DNA of 64,000 nt from an uncultured Peptostreptococcaceae bacterium (GCA_947072565.1 CAMTIM010000052.1:1-64000), one strand, 5' to 3'; numbered from the stretch's first letter, positions 44,522 to 53,815 are shown. Notes: a model not told the origin generated them from the sequence alone. Made by a program: numbers and translations.

Positions 44522-44900
44522 TTGTGTTGCTCCTTTCAGCATTAAAATAACTTTATAAGTATAGCACAGTATTAATGTGTATACAAGATACTTTTATAGT
44601 GAAAATATAAGAAATTAGTTAATTATTTTTTACAAATATATAACCTATGTAAAAAATAAGTAAAGTGCATTGATACGCTATATTTCATGAGTTATAATAT
44701 AATTGAGAGGGAAAATGTTTTAATCAAAGGGTGCAAGAGGTAAGTATGAAAATGTAGCAAATGAAATTTTTTAGTATATTTTAGTATGAAAGAAATTAGG
44801 AAAAAATATAATAAGTTTTTATATAAATAAATATTTATTATATTTTATAATATTAGAATGTTTTATAATTTATTAAAAAATGTAAAAGGGATGTGAAACA
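44522..44900. other. A/T-rich divergent intergenic region between typA and pocR
   Basis: About 380 bp. It must hold the typA and pocR promoters. TTATAATATAAT near 44692-44703 could be a -10 region on the plus strand. I see no RNA gene, no B12 riboswitch and no convincing short ORF. Confidence 0.45.
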
Positions 44901-45875
44901 TTGAAAAGTGCGTTATCATTAGAAGAAATAATAGACATAGAATCATTCCAAAAAATACAAGATGATATAGCTCAAGCGACAGACATAGCTGTGATAATGA
45001 TTGATTATAAGGGAAGACCAATAACTAATCATAGTAATTGTACTAAGTTTTGTTCTATGGTTAGAAATATAGGAGAGTATTCAATTCTTTGTGAAAAATG
45101 TGATTCAAGAGGTGGATTAGAATCTGTAAGAATAAAAGAAGCCTACATATACAAATGTCATAGAGGATTAGTTGATTTTGCAGTACCTATAATAGTTAAA
45201 GATCAATATTTAGGTGCAGTAATGGCGGGACAGATTTTAGTTGAAGATGATGAAAGTGTTGAATTAGAAGAAATTGTTAGGATAAAGAACGAATTTAAGA
45301 GCATAGATGAAAAAACAAAAAATGAATTAGAAGAAGAATATGAAAAATTACCTACCCTTAGCTTTAAAAAGATAAAGTCAGTAGCACAAATGATGTTTCA
45401 TATAAGCAATTATATCGTTGAGGAAGCGATACTTAAAATTTCATTAAATGAAGCTAATTGTAAATTAAGAGAAGGAAAAAAGATAGATATAGATGAAGAT
45501 TTAAACGAATCTGTTAATTTAAAAACTAACGAAGAAGACTTAGAATCACCTATAATAAAAGCCATTGAATATATAGATGATAATATTGATAAAAATATAA
45601 CTCTAGATAAGATATCTTTTGTTTGTAACCTAAGTCAGTGCTATTTTAGTAAACTGTTTAAAAGGGAAACTGGAGTTAATTTTATTTCATATTTAAATAT
45701 AAAAAAGATATCAAAGGCAAAACAATTGTTAATAAATACAGAAGATCCAATAAATAACATAGCTATAAACTTAGGTTTTGAAGATTGCGGTTACTTTATA
45801 AGGTTATTTAAAAAGCAAGAAGGTATGACGCCTAAAAAATATAGAGATTTATATAAAAAAGATAGTCCTATTTGA
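44901..45875 (+). CDS. pocR: PocR-type AraC-family transcriptional regulator
   Basis: A 324-residue regulator with an N-terminal PocR sensory domain (about 12-175) and a C-terminal AraC double helix-turn-helix (about 220-318: LDKISFVCNLSQCYFSKLFK, then IAINLGFEDCGYFIRLFKK). The PocR domain carries conserved cysteines (KFCSMV, LCEKCDSRGG, YKCHRGL) and the block VDFAVPIIVKDQYLGAVMAG. PocR domains sense small molecules such as propanediol or glycerol derivatives. It starts with TTG behind AAAAGGGATGTG. Its position directly before the dehydratase operon marks it as the likely activator. Confidence 0.92.
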   Translation: MKSALSLEEIIDIESFQKIQDDIAQATDIAVIMIDYKGRPITNHSNCTKFCSMVRNIGEYSILCEKCDSRGGLESVRIKEAYIYKCHRGLVDFAVPIIVKDQYLGAVMAGQILVEDDESVELEEIVRIKNEFKSIDEKTKNELEEEYEKLPTLSFKKIKSVAQMMFHISNYIVEEAILKISLNEANCKLREGKKIDIDEDLNESVNLKTNEEDLESPIIKAIEYIDDNIDKNITLDKISFVCNLSQCYFSKLFKRETGVNFISYLNIKKISKAKQLLINTEDPINNIAINLGFEDCGYFIRLFKKQEGMTPKKYRDLYKKDSPI

Positions 45876-45895
45876 AAAAAATAGGACTATTTTTA
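45862..45895 (+). terminator. Terminator after pocR
   Basis: Stem ATAGTCCTAT/ATAGGACTAT with a 9-nt loop and TTTTTA; it includes the last codons of pocR. Confidence 0.82.
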
Positions 45896-45948
45896 TGTTC
45901 AAAAATAAAAATATCAAAAAAATCCTATTTTAAAAAGCTAAAATAGAC

Positions 45949-46031
45949 CAAAATATTCCATAAAAAGACAAAATATTAAGATGTATTTAATAAAATATTA
46001 AGTTAAACTTATAACAAGGAAAACGAAATCA
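45949..46031 (+). promoter_or_regulatory. Control region of the dehydratase operon: three spaced repeats, -10 and cre-like site
   Basis: AAAATATT occurs at 45950-45957, 45970-45977 and 45992-45999, 20 and 22 bp apart, on one face of the helix, as expected for AraC-type activator sites. TATAAC (46010-46015) is a plausible -10 and the last repeat overlaps the weak -35 position, so activation by PocR is inferred. AGGAAAACGAAATCA (46017-46031) fits the CcpA cre consensus with one mismatch and lies just past the -10, a repressing position. Confidence 0.5.
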
Positions 46032-46055
46032 ATGATTTGAGGGGGAAATAAAAAA

Positions 46056-47720
46056 GTGAAATCAAAAAGATTTGAAGCTTTAGCTAAACGTCCAGTAAAC
46101 CAAGATGGTCTTATTGGGGAATGGGCAGATGAAGGATTAATTGCAATGAATAGCCCTAATGATCCTAAGCCTTCTATAAAATTAGAAGATGGAAGAGTTA
46201 TTGAATTAGATAGTAAAAAAAGAGAAGATTTTGATATGATAGATAGATTTATAGCTGACTACGCTATAAATTTAGATAAAGCAGAAGAATTTATGAATTT
46301 AGATTCATTAGAAATAGCTAGAAGATTAGTAGATATAAATGTAGGAAGAGAAGAAATAGTTAAAATAAGTACATCTATAACGCCAGCTAAAATAGTTGAA
46401 GTTGTATCTCATATGAATGTTGTTGAGATGATGATGGCAATGCAAAAGATGCGTGCAAGAAAAACACCATCAAATCAATGTCACGTAACAAACTTAAAAG
46501 ATAATCCAGTTCAAATAGCTGCAGATGCTGCGGAAGCTGGAATAAGAGGATTCTCAGAACAAGAGACTACTGTTGCTATAACTAGATATGCACCATTTAA
46601 TGCACTAGCTATACTTATAGGTTCTCAAGTTGGACGTGGAGGAGTGTTAACTCAATGTTCAGTTGAAGAAGCAACTGAACTTGACCTAGGTATGAGAGGT
46701 CTTACTAGTTATGCTGAAACAGTTTCTGTATATGGTACAGAATCAGTATTTACAGATGGAGATGATACTCCTTGGTCAAAAACATTCTTAGCATCAGCTT
46801 ACGCATCAAGAGGATTAAAAATGAGATATACATCAGGTACAGGTTCAGAAGCATTAATGGGATATGCTGAAGGCAAGTCAATGCTTTACTTAGAATCTAG
46901 ATGTATATATATAACTAAAGGTGCAGGAGTGCAAGGCCTTCAAAATGGTGCAGTTAGTTGTATAGGTATGACAGGAGCAGTACCATCTGGAATAAGAGCA
47001 GTGCTTGCAGAAAACTTGATAGCTTCTATGCTAGATATAGAAGTTGCATCAGGTAATGATCAAACATTCTCACACTCTGATATAAGAAGAACTGCTAGAA
47101 CATTAATGCAAATGTTGCCAGGAACAGACTTTATATTCTCAGGATATAGTGCAGTTCCAAATTATGATAACATGTTTGCGGGTTCAAACTTTGATGCAGA
47201 AGACTTTGATGATTATAATATACTTCAAAGAGATTTAATGGTAGATGGTGGACTTAGACCAGTAAATGAAGATGAAACAATAACAATTAGAAATAAAGCA
47301 GCAAGAGCTATACAAGCGGTATTTAAAGAATTAGAATTCCCAGATGTAACTGATGAAGAAGTAGAAGCTGCAACTTATGCTCATGGAAGTAAAGATATGC
47401 CAGAAAGAAATATAGTTGAAGACTTAAAGGCAGCAGAAGAAATGCTAAAAAATAAAATAACTGGTCTTGATATAGTTAAGGCATTAAGCAAGCATGGATT
47501 TGACGATGTTGCTCAAAATATATTAAATATGCTTAAACAAAGAGTTACAGGGGATTATTTACAAACATCAGCTATATTAGATGAAAACTTTGATGTCATA
47601 AGTGCAGTTAATGATATAAATGATTATAGAGGTCCTGGAACAGGATATAGAATAAGTGAAGAAAGATGGAACGAAATAAAGAATATACCAAATGTAATAA
47701 AACCAGAAGATATAGATTAA
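46056..47720 (+). CDS. dhaB: B12-dependent glycerol (diol) dehydratase, large subunit
   Basis: The catalytic alpha subunit of adenosylcobalamin-dependent glycerol dehydratase, which turns glycerol to 3-hydroxypropionaldehyde. The 554 residues match DhaB/PduC (554-555). It begins [18 protein letters not shown] and contains [40 protein letters not shown] and the C-terminal substrate-binding block [16 protein letters not shown]. The GTG start follows GAGGGGGA. The neighbours are the two small subunits, the reactivase and DhaT, which together favour glycerol over propanediol as substrate. Confidence 0.95.
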   Translation: MKSKRFEALAKRPVNQDGLIGEWADEGLIAMNSPNDPKPSIKLEDGRVIELDSKKREDFDMIDRFIADYAINLDKAEEFMNLDSLEIARRLVDINVGREEIVKISTSITPAKIVEVVSHMNVVEMMMAMQKMRARKTPSNQCHVTNLKDNPVQIAADAAEAGIRGFSEQETTVAITRYAPFNALAILIGSQVGRGGVLTQCSVEEATELDLGMRGLTSYAETVSVYGTESVFTDGDDTPWSKTFLASAYASRGLKMRYTSGTGSEALMGYAEGKSMLYLESRCIYITKGAGVQGLQNGAVSCIGMTGAVPSGIRAVLAENLIASMLDIEVASGNDQTFSHSDIRRTARTLMQMLPGTDFIFSGYSAVPNYDNMFAGSNFDAEDFDDYNILQRDLMVDGGLRPVNEDETITIRNKAARAIQAVFKELEFPDVTDEEVEAATYAHGSKDMPERNIVEDLKAAEEMLKNKITGLDIVKALSKHGFDDVAQNILNMLKQRVTGDYLQTSAILDENFDVISAVNDINDYRGPGTGYRISEERWNEIKNIPNVIKPEDID

Positions 47721-47733
47721 GGGGCTGAAATAT

Positions 47734-48297
47734 ATGAATAAGTTTGTAATGCCAACTCTTCAAATTGAAGAAATTGGAGAAGCTAGCGTTGGAACAAGAT
47801 CAGATGAAGTTGTTATAGGAATAGGACCTTCATTTTTAAAACATCAAAATAAAACTATAGTTAAGATAAGTCATGAAGGCGTTTTAAGAGAGTTAATAGC
47901 AGGAATAGAAGAAGAAGGATTACATGCTCGTATAATAAGAGTACTAAGAACTTCAGATGTTTCATTTATGGGAAATGATGCAGCAAAATATAGTGGTTCA
48001 GGAATCGGAATAGGTATTCAATCAAAAGGAACAACTATAATACACCAAAAAGATTTACTTCCCTTAAATAATATAGAGCTATTCCCACAAGCTCCACTAC
48101 TAGATTTAGATACTTTTAGACTAATAGGTAAAAATGCAGCGAAGTATGCAAAAGGAGAATCTCCAAATCCAGTACCTACTAGAAATGACCAAATGGCTAG
48201 ACCTAAGTTTATGGCAATAGCTGCATTACTTCATATAAAAGAAACGAAGCATATTGTACAAAATAGTAAGCCAGAACAAATAGAGGTTAAATTTTAA
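47734..48297 (+). CDS. dhaC: B12-dependent glycerol dehydratase, medium subunit
   Basis: The beta subunit, which with alpha forms the cobalamin-binding site. At 187 residues it has the length of glycerol-dehydratase DhaC (about 194). It lacks the 30-odd-residue N-terminal extension by which PduD (about 224) is packed into microcompartments. Motifs are [40 protein letters not shown] and [20 protein letters not shown]. It begins 13 nt after dhaB. Confidence 0.94.
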   Translation: MNKFVMPTLQIEEIGEASVGTRSDEVVIGIGPSFLKHQNKTIVKISHEGVLRELIAGIEEEGLHARIIRVLRTSDVSFMGNDAAKYSGSGIGIGIQSKGTTIIHQKDLLPLNNIELFPQAPLLDLDTFRLIGKNAAKYAKGESPNPVPTRNDQMARPKFMAIAALLHIKETKHIVQNSKPEQIEVKF

Positions 48298-48317
48298 TTA
48301 CGGGAAGGAGATACATC

Positions 48318-48740
48318 ATGCAAGCAACTAAAATGACTACTAAAGAGTATCCTCTAGCAACTAAGATACCAGGTAATATAAAAACACCAACAGGAAAAAA
48401 ATTAGAAGATATAACATTAGAAAGCGTTATGTCAGAAGAAATAAAACCTGAAGATATAAGAATATCTAAAGAAACTCTAGAGATGCAAGCTCAAATAGCT
48501 GAGGAAATGGATAGATATGCAATAGCAAGGAACTTTAGAAGAGCAGGAGAACTTATAAGTGTTCCAGATGAAAGAATACTTGAAATATATAATGCATTAA
48601 GACCTTTTAGATCTACTAAAGAGGAATTATTAGAAATAGCAGATGAACTTGAAAAAAAATATAATGCTAAAGTAAATGCGGAATTTATAAGAGAAGCAGC
48701 TCAAGTTTATGAAACTAGAAAAAAATTAAGAGTAGAATAA
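48318..48740 (+). CDS. dhaE: B12-dependent glycerol dehydratase, small subunit
   Basis: The gamma subunit of the dehydratase hexamer. At 140 residues it matches DhaE (141) rather than the extended PduE (about 173). Conserved stretches are DYPL-like EYPLATKIPGNIKTPTGKKL, EEIKPEDIRISKETLEMQAQ and NFRRAGELISVPDERILEIY. GGAAGGAG precedes the ATG. It is 20 nt after dhaC in the same operon. Confidence 0.94.
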   Translation: MQATKMTTKEYPLATKIPGNIKTPTGKKLEDITLESVMSEEIKPEDIRISKETLEMQAQIAEEMDRYAIARNFRRAGELISVPDERILEIYNALRPFRSTKEELLEIADELEKKYNAKVNAEFIREAAQVYETRKKLRVE

Positions 48741-48760
48741 ATATAAAAGGACGTAAAAAA

Positions 48761-50578
48761 ATGAAAATAATAGCTGGTGTAGATATTGGAAATGCTACAA
48801 CAGAAGTAGCTCTTGCAAAAGTACATAATGATAAATGTGAATTTATTTCAAGCGGTATAGTTTCAACTAGCGGAATAAAAGGAACTAAAGAAAATATAAC
48901 TGGGGTTATCTCATCATTAAATATGGCACTTAAAAATGCAAAATTACAAATGAAAGATTTAGATTTAGTGAGAATTAATGAAGCAGCTCCAGTTATAGGC
49001 GATGTTGCAATGGAAACTATAACAGAAACTATAATAACAGAATCAACTATGATAGGTCACAACCCATCTACACCTGGTGGAGAAGGTCTTGGGACTGGAA
49101 AAACTATAAACATAAAAGATTTAGAACTATTAGAAGGTGAATCTTTAAAAGAAAGTTATATTCCATTAGTTTTAAGTGAAATGAATTTCTTGGAAGCTGC
49201 ACATAGAATAAATTATGCAGTTGAAAATGGTATAGATATAACAGGTGCAATAATTCAAAGAGATGATGCTGTATTAATAAATAACAGACTAAATAAAAGT
49301 ATACCTATAGTAGATGAAGTTACTTTATTAGAAAAAGTACCTCTAGATATGTTATGTACAGTAGAGGTAGCTCCACCTGGTAAAGTTATAGATAAACTTT
49401 CAAATCCATATGGGATAGCAACAGTTTTTAATTTATCTTCAGAAGAAACCAAAATGATAGTTCCTATATCAAGAGCGCTTATAGGTAACAGATCAGCGGT
49501 AGTTATTAAAACTCCAAAAGGCGATGTAAAAGAAAAAAAGATACCTGCTGGAAAAATGATTATTGAGGGTGAAAGAAGAAAAGAAGTTGTTGATGTGGAC
49601 CAAGGTGCTAAAAAAATAATGGATGCAGTAAATTTAAGCTTGCCAATTACAGATATAAAAGGAGAGTCAGGAACTAACGTAGGCGGAATGATTGAAAGAG
49701 TAAGACAAGTTATGAGTGGACTTACTGATCAAAATATATCTGATATAAAGATTCAAGACTTAGTGGCAGTAGATACATTTACACCACAAAATGTAAAAGG
49801 TGGGCTTGCTAATGAATTTTCTATGGAAAATGCTGTAGGTATAGCGGTTATGGTTAAAGCTGATAAGCTTCAGATGCAAATGATAGCAGAGGAATTAGAA
49901 AATAAACTAGGAATAAAAGTGGAAGTTGGAGGAGTAGAAGCAGATGTTGCAATAAAGGGTGCTCTAACAACTCCAGGAACTAGTGCACCACTTGCAATAC
50001 TTGATATGGGAGCAGGGTCAACTGATGCATCTATAATCAATAAACAAGGTGAAATAAAATCTATACACTTAGCTGGTGCTGGAAATATGGTAACTATGCT
50101 TATAAAATCAGAGCTTGGCCTTGATGACTTTTCTACAGCTGAAGATATAAAGAAATATTCTCTAGCAAAGGTAGAATCATTATTTAATATAAGACATGAG
50201 GATGGAAGTGTAGAATTTTTTGAAAAACCATTAGATTCATCTGTGTTTGCAAAGGTTGTAATTATAAAAGACAACGAACTAATACCAATAGATGGTCAAA
50301 ATTCAGTTGAAAAAATAAAAAATATAAGAAGACAAGCAAAAGAAAAAGTATTTGTTACAAACTGTCTAAGAGCTCTTAGTGTGGTTTCTCCTACTGGAAA
50401 CATTAGAGATATAGAATTTGTAGTTTTAGTTGGAGGTTCATCGCTAGATTTTGAAGTACCTCAGCTTATAACAGATTCGCTATCTCATTACGGTGTTGTT
50501 GCAGGTAGGGGAAATATAAGAGGTACAGAAGGACCAAGAAACGCAGTAGCAACAGGTCTTATATTATCTTCTAACTAA
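48761..50578 (+). CDS. gdrA: Glycerol dehydratase reactivase, large subunit
   Basis: An ATPase chaperone that pulls damaged cobalamin out of the inactivated dehydratase. The 605 residues match DdrA/GdrA/PduG. The actin-like ATPase fold starts AGVDIGNATTEVALAKVHND, and the ADP-site DMGAGSTDASIINKQGEIKS and VVLVGGSSLDFEVPQLITDS are visible. A linker-like domain contains ETIITESTMIGHNPSTPGGE. It acts as an alpha2-beta2 complex with the next gene product. Glycerol inactivates the dehydratase by suicide, so the reactivase is obligatory. Confidence 0.94.
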   Translation: MKIIAGVDIGNATTEVALAKVHNDKCEFISSGIVSTSGIKGTKENITGVISSLNMALKNAKLQMKDLDLVRINEAAPVIGDVAMETITETIITESTMIGHNPSTPGGEGLGTGKTINIKDLELLEGESLKESYIPLVLSEMNFLEAAHRINYAVENGIDITGAIIQRDDAVLINNRLNKSIPIVDEVTLLEKVPLDMLCTVEVAPPGKVIDKLSNPYGIATVFNLSSEETKMIVPISRALIGNRSAVVIKTPKGDVKEKKIPAGKMIIEGERRKEVVDVDQGAKKIMDAVNLSLPITDIKGESGTNVGGMIERVRQVMSGLTDQNISDIKIQDLVAVDTFTPQNVKGGLANEFSMENAVGIAVMVKADKLQMQMIAEELENKLGIKVEVGGVEADVAIKGALTTPGTSAPLAILDMGAGSTDASIINKQGEIKSIHLAGAGNMVTMLIKSELGLDDFSTAEDIKKYSLAKVESLFNIRHEDGSVEFFEKPLDSSVFAKVVIIKDNELIPIDGQNSVEKIKNIRRQAKEKVFVTNCLRALSVVSPTGNIRDIEFVVLVGGSSLDFEVPQLITDSLSHYGVVAGRGNIRGTEGPRNAVATGLILSSN

Positions 50579-50588
50579 GGAGTTTATT

Positions 50589-50945
50589 ATGAGTATAAAA
50601 AGTTATGATTTAGATACGCCAAGTGTATATGTATTTCATTGTAATGATATAGATATTGAAAAGTTTAAGGAAGTTTTATGGGGGATAGAAGAAGAAGGAA
50701 TTCCATACAAAGTAGAGTCTACAACTATGGAGATTTCTAATGAATTAAGTCATAAAGCCGCTTTAAAATCTAAATTAGGCGTAGGAATAGGTGTAAGTAA
50801 AGATAAAATATCTTTAACTACTAATAAATTGGATAAAAATAAGCCCTTGATTAGCATCGAACTTAATCAAGATTATACTAGATTAAGAAATTTAGGTTCT
50901 AATGGAGCTAGATTAGTAAAAGGGATAGAACTTAAATATATTTAA
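50589..50945 (+). CDS. gdrB: Glycerol dehydratase reactivase, small subunit
   Basis: A 118-residue partner of GdrA (OrfX in the Klebsiella dha regulon, DdrB or PduH in diol systems). It resembles the dehydratase medium subunit and displaces it during exchange of cofactor. Motifs are GIEEEGIPYKVES, HKAALKSKLGVGIGVSKDKI and YTRLRNLGSNGARLVKGIEL. It starts 10 nt after gdrA with AAGGAG. Confidence 0.92.
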   Translation: MSIKSYDLDTPSVYVFHCNDIDIEKFKEVLWGIEEEGIPYKVESTTMEISNELSHKAALKSKLGVGIGVSKDKISLTTNKLDKNKPLISIELNQDYTRLRNLGSNGARLVKGIELKYI

Positions 50946-50957
50946 GGAGATATAACT

Positions 50958-51383
50958 ATGAAAAAATTAAACGAATATAAAGAATTAACTTTAGAAATTG
51001 TTAAAGTAATGGCTAAGAGTGCAGAAGAAAAGGCATTAGAAATAAATGTTCCTGTAGTATTTTCAGCAGTAGATAAAGGTGCAAACCTTATGCTAATGCA
51101 TAGAATGGAAGATGCTTTCGTAACAAGTATAGATATATCAATAAATAAGGCATTTACATCAGCTTGCTTAAAGCAAGGAACTCATGAAATAGTAGATGCA
51201 GTTCAACCAGGAGCATCTTTATATGGGCTTCAGCTTACAAATAATGCAAGAATAATTCCTTTTGGTGGAGGTCTGCCAATAATAGTTGAAGGTCAAGTTG
51301 TCGGAGCAGTAGGTGTAAGTGGAGGAACAGTAGAAGAAGATATGTTAATAGCACAAGCTGCTGTTGATGCTTTTAATAAATAA
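50958..51383 (+). CDS. GlcG/HbpS (OrfW)-like protein
   Basis: A 141-residue protein of PF03928 (GlcG/HbpS), the same family as OrfW of the Klebsiella and Clostridium dha clusters and the C-terminal part of PduO. Conserved stretches are VPVVFSAVDKGANLMLMHRM, DISINKAFTSACLKQGTHE and GGGLPIIVEGQVVGAVGVSG. Members bind heme or a corrinoid; a role in cobalamin handling for the dehydratase is inferred. It lacks the adenosyltransferase half of PduO. It is cotranscribed, 12 nt after gdrB. Confidence 0.88.
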   Translation: MKKLNEYKELTLEIVKVMAKSAEEKALEINVPVVFSAVDKGANLMLMHRMEDAFVTSIDISINKAFTSACLKQGTHEIVDAVQPGASLYGLQLTNNARIIPFGGGLPIIVEGQVVGAVGVSGGTVEEDMLIAQAAVDAFNK

Positions 51384-51438
51384 AAATAATAAATAAATTA
51401 TATAAAAATAATGATATAAAAATTTGGAGGAAATAAAA

Positions 51439-52599
51439 ATGAGCAGAATGTATGATTACTTAGTACCAAGTGTAAACTTTATGGGACCTGGATGTTTAAA
51501 GGTTGTAGGTGAAAGAGCAAAAATGTTAGGTGGAAAAAAAGTTTTAATAGTTACAGATAAATTCTTAAGAAATCAAGAAAACGGAGCAGTAGAACAAACT
51601 GTAAAATACTTAGAAGAAGCTGGACTTGAAATTGCTATATATGATGGAACTGAACCAAATCCAAAGGATACTAATGTAGCTGAAGGTTTAAAAGTATTCA
51701 AAGAAGAAAATTGTGATATGATAGTTACAGTAGGTGGAGGTTCTCCTCATGACTGTGGTAAAGGTATAGGAATCGCTGCAACTCATGAAGGTGATTTATA
51801 TAATTATGCAGGAATAGAAACTTTAACTAATGCACTACCACCAATATTAGCTGTAAACACTACTGCAGGAACTGCAAGTGAAGTTACAAGACACTGTGTT
51901 ATAACTAATACAAAAACAAAGGTTAAATATGTTATAGTAAGTTGGAGAAACTTACCATTAGTATCTTTCAATGATCCAGAATTAATGGTTGGAAAGCCAG
52001 CAGGACTTACTGCAGCTACAGGAATGGATGCATTAACTCATGCAGTAGAAGCATATGTTTCTAAAGATGCTAACCCAGTAACTGATGCATCTGCTATACA
52101 ATCTATAAAATTAATAGCAAACAATTTAAGACAAGCTGTTGCTATGGGAGATAACATAGAAGCTAGAACAAATATGTCTTATGCTTCATTACTAGCAGGT
52201 ATGGCATTTAATAATGGTAACTTAGGTTATGTTCATGCGATGGCTCATCAATTAGGTGGATTATATGATATGCCACATGGTGTTGCTAATGCAATGTTAT
52301 TACCTCATGTTTGTAAATATAATGTAATATCTAATCCACAAAAATTCGCTGATATAGCAGAATTTATGGGAGAAAAAATAGATGGATTATCAGTTCATGA
52401 AGCTGCACAAAAAGCTATAGACGCAATGTTTAGATTATCTAAAGATATAGGTATACCAACTTCATTAAAAGAAAAAGGTATAAAGGAAGAAGATTTTGAA
52501 TACATGGCTGAAATGGCTCTTAAAGATGGAAATGCTTTTAGTAACCCAAGAAAAGGAAATGAAAAAGATATAGTAAATATATTTAAATCAGCGTATTAA
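51439..52599 (+). CDS. dhaT: 1,3-propanediol dehydrogenase (iron-containing alcohol dehydrogenase)
   Basis: Reduces 3-hydroxypropionaldehyde to 1,3-propanediol with NADH, regenerating NAD. The 386 residues match DhaT (387). It strongly resembles Klebsiella DhaT across conserved segments: VTVGGGSPHDCGKGIGIAAT, TTAGTASEVTRHCV, GMDALTHAVEAY and YVHAMAHQLGGLYDMPHG, with iron-binding His and Asp. The start at 51439 follows TGGAGG; an upstream in-frame codon overlaps that site. Its presence next to the dehydratase identifies the pathway as glycerol to 1,3-propanediol. Confidence 0.96.
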   Translation: MSRMYDYLVPSVNFMGPGCLKVVGERAKMLGGKKVLIVTDKFLRNQENGAVEQTVKYLEEAGLEIAIYDGTEPNPKDTNVAEGLKVFKEENCDMIVTVGGGSPHDCGKGIGIAATHEGDLYNYAGIETLTNALPPILAVNTTAGTASEVTRHCVITNTKTKVKYVIVSWRNLPLVSFNDPELMVGKPAGLTAATGMDALTHAVEAYVSKDANPVTDASAIQSIKLIANNLRQAVAMGDNIEARTNMSYASLLAGMAFNNGNLGYVHAMAHQLGGLYDMPHGVANAMLLPHVCKYNVISNPQKFADIAEFMGEKIDGLSVHEAAQKAIDAMFRLSKDIGIPTSLKEKGIKEEDFEYMAEMALKDGNAFSNPRKGNEKDIVNIFKSAY

Positions 52600-52608
52600 T
52601 ATAATTAT

Positions 52609-52637
52609 CCCCCCTCAGAGATGAGAGGGGAATTTTA
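52609..52637 (+). terminator. Intercistronic hairpin between dhaT and glpF
   Basis: CCCCTC (52611-52616) pairs with GAGGGG (52625-52630), an 8-nt loop, followed by AATTTTA. It may attenuate glpF expression; the ribosome binding site of glpF (GGGGGGA) can also pair with the C run at 52609-52614. Confidence 0.6.
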
Positions 52638-52650
52638 TGGGGGGAATAAA

Positions 52651-53358
52651 ATGAATACAAGTTTTTTTGCAGAATTAATAGGAACTATGATGTTAGTATT
52701 ACTAGGAGATGCAGTTGTTGCAAATGTAATACTTAAAAATACAAAAGGGCATAATGGTGGAATAATATCAATAACTGCTGGATGGGCATTTGCTGTTGCA
52801 ATACCTGTGTTTATATTTGGAAATATAAGTGGAGCTCATTTTAATCCTGCAGTTACAATAGCATTAGCGTCAATAGGAAACTTCCCATGGGTAGATGTTC
52901 CAATGTATTTAATAGCACAATTTTTAGGTGCATTTATAGGAGCGGCTTTAGTGTTAGTTTCTTATTTTGATCATTTTAAACTAACAGATGATAAAGCTAC
53001 TAAGTTAGGCGTGTTTTGTACAAGTCCAGAAGTTAGAAATTTAAAGTTGAATTTTGTAACAGAATTTATAGGTACATTTGTATTAATGTTTGCTATATTA
53101 GGAATAGGATCTTCTAAATTAGCAGACGGTATAAGCCCTATGGCAGTAGGTATAGTAGTATGGGGGATAGGATTAAGTTTAGGAGGACCAACAGGATATG
53201 CTATAAATCCAGCAAGAGACTTAGGTCCAAGACTTGCACATTTTCTATTACCAGTTCCAGATAAAGGAGACTCTGACTGGAGATATGCTTTAATACCAGT
53301 TGTAGGGCCAATATGTGGAGCAGTATTTTCAGCATTTGTATATAATATGATATTTTAA
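52651..53358 (+). CDS. glpF: Glycerol facilitator (aquaglyceroporin)
   Basis: A membrane channel for glycerol of the MIP family. The 235 residues form six spans plus two half-helices. The two NPA boxes are GAHFNPAVTIALASIG and GYAINPARDLGPRL; the Asp after the second box marks aquaglyceroporins over strict aquaporins. The start at 52651 follows GGGGGGAA. It is the last gene of the dha cluster and supplies the substrate. Confidence 0.95.
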   Translation: MNTSFFAELIGTMMLVLLGDAVVANVILKNTKGHNGGIISITAGWAFAVAIPVFIFGNISGAHFNPAVTIALASIGNFPWVDVPMYLIAQFLGAFIGAALVLVSYFDHFKLTDDKATKLGVFCTSPEVRNLKLNFVTEFIGTFVLMFAILGIGSSKLADGISPMAVGIVVWGIGLSLGGPTGYAINPARDLGPRLAHFLLPVPDKGDSDWRYALIPVVGPICGAVFSAFVYNMIF

Positions 53359-53367
53359 ATATACAAG

Positions 53368-53416
53368 GTGCTTCAAAATGATTTTTTTAGAAATTATTTT
53401 GGAGCATTTTTTTTTG
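53368..53416 (+). terminator. Terminator after glpF
   Basis: TGCTTCAAAATGATTT pairs, with two wobble pairs, with AAATTATTTTGGAGCA, and a run of nine T residues follows. It ends the glycerol operon. Confidence 0.88.
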
Positions 53417-53528
53417 TTTACTGTAGATCATAAATTTTAGACAATGAGCTTTGCACATTAAAAATGTTTAAATAAAAACATACACGGGTATAATTGTATT
53501 AAATAAAAACTTAAGGGAGATCTTAAAC

Positions 53529-53720
53529 ATGATAAAAGTATGTCCATATTGTTCAAACATAGATGTAAATAAATTGAAAAAAATAGCTGGAGAAGAAAAC
53601 GTAAAGACTGGATGCATAGGTGCATGTAGAGCGTATTCAAAAGAAGCAGTAGGAAAAATAGATGGAGAACTTGTAATAAAGCAAAATGAAGAAGATTTCT
53701 TCAAAATATGTAAAAAATAA
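53529..53720 (+). CDS. DUF1450 (YuzB-like) small Cys-rich protein
   Basis: A 63-residue protein with two cysteine pairs, KVCPYCSN and TGCIGACRAYSKEAVGKIDG, matching the DUF1450/YuzB family. Four clustered cysteines suggest binding of zinc or a small iron-sulfur cluster; this is inferred, and the family function is unknown. The ATG follows AAGGGAGA. It has its own terminator and no obvious link to its neighbours. Confidence 0.8.
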   Translation: MIKVCPYCSNIDVNKLKKIAGEENVKTGCIGACRAYSKEAVGKIDGELVIKQNEEDFFKICKK

Positions 53721-53727
53721 AAATAAG

Positions 53728-53772
53728 GAGTATCTTTTAAAGATTTTATTTTAAAAGATACTCTTTTTTTGT
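53728..53772. terminator. Terminator between the DUF1450 gene and the convergent LysR gene
   Basis: Stem GAGTATCTTTTAA/TTAAAAGATACTC with a 10-nt loop and a run of seven T residues. Confidence 0.9.
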
Positions 53773-53775
53773 ATC

Positions 53776-53815
53776 TTTAAAGATTAGAATAATAATTTAA
53801 AGATTAGAATAATAA
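53776..53815. repeat. Perfect 20-bp tandem duplication at the 3' end of the LysR gene
   Basis: TTTAAAGATTAGAATAATAA occurs twice head to tail (53776-53795 and 53796-53815). The second copy encodes the last residues and stop of the LysR protein, the first is the non-coding duplicate just behind the stop. It looks like a recent slippage or duplication event. Confidence 0.9.

Noticed and set aside
46056..48740. Propanediol dehydratase (pduCDE) naming
   Set aside because: The short medium and small subunits, absence of shell genes and presence of dhaT favour glycerol dehydratase.
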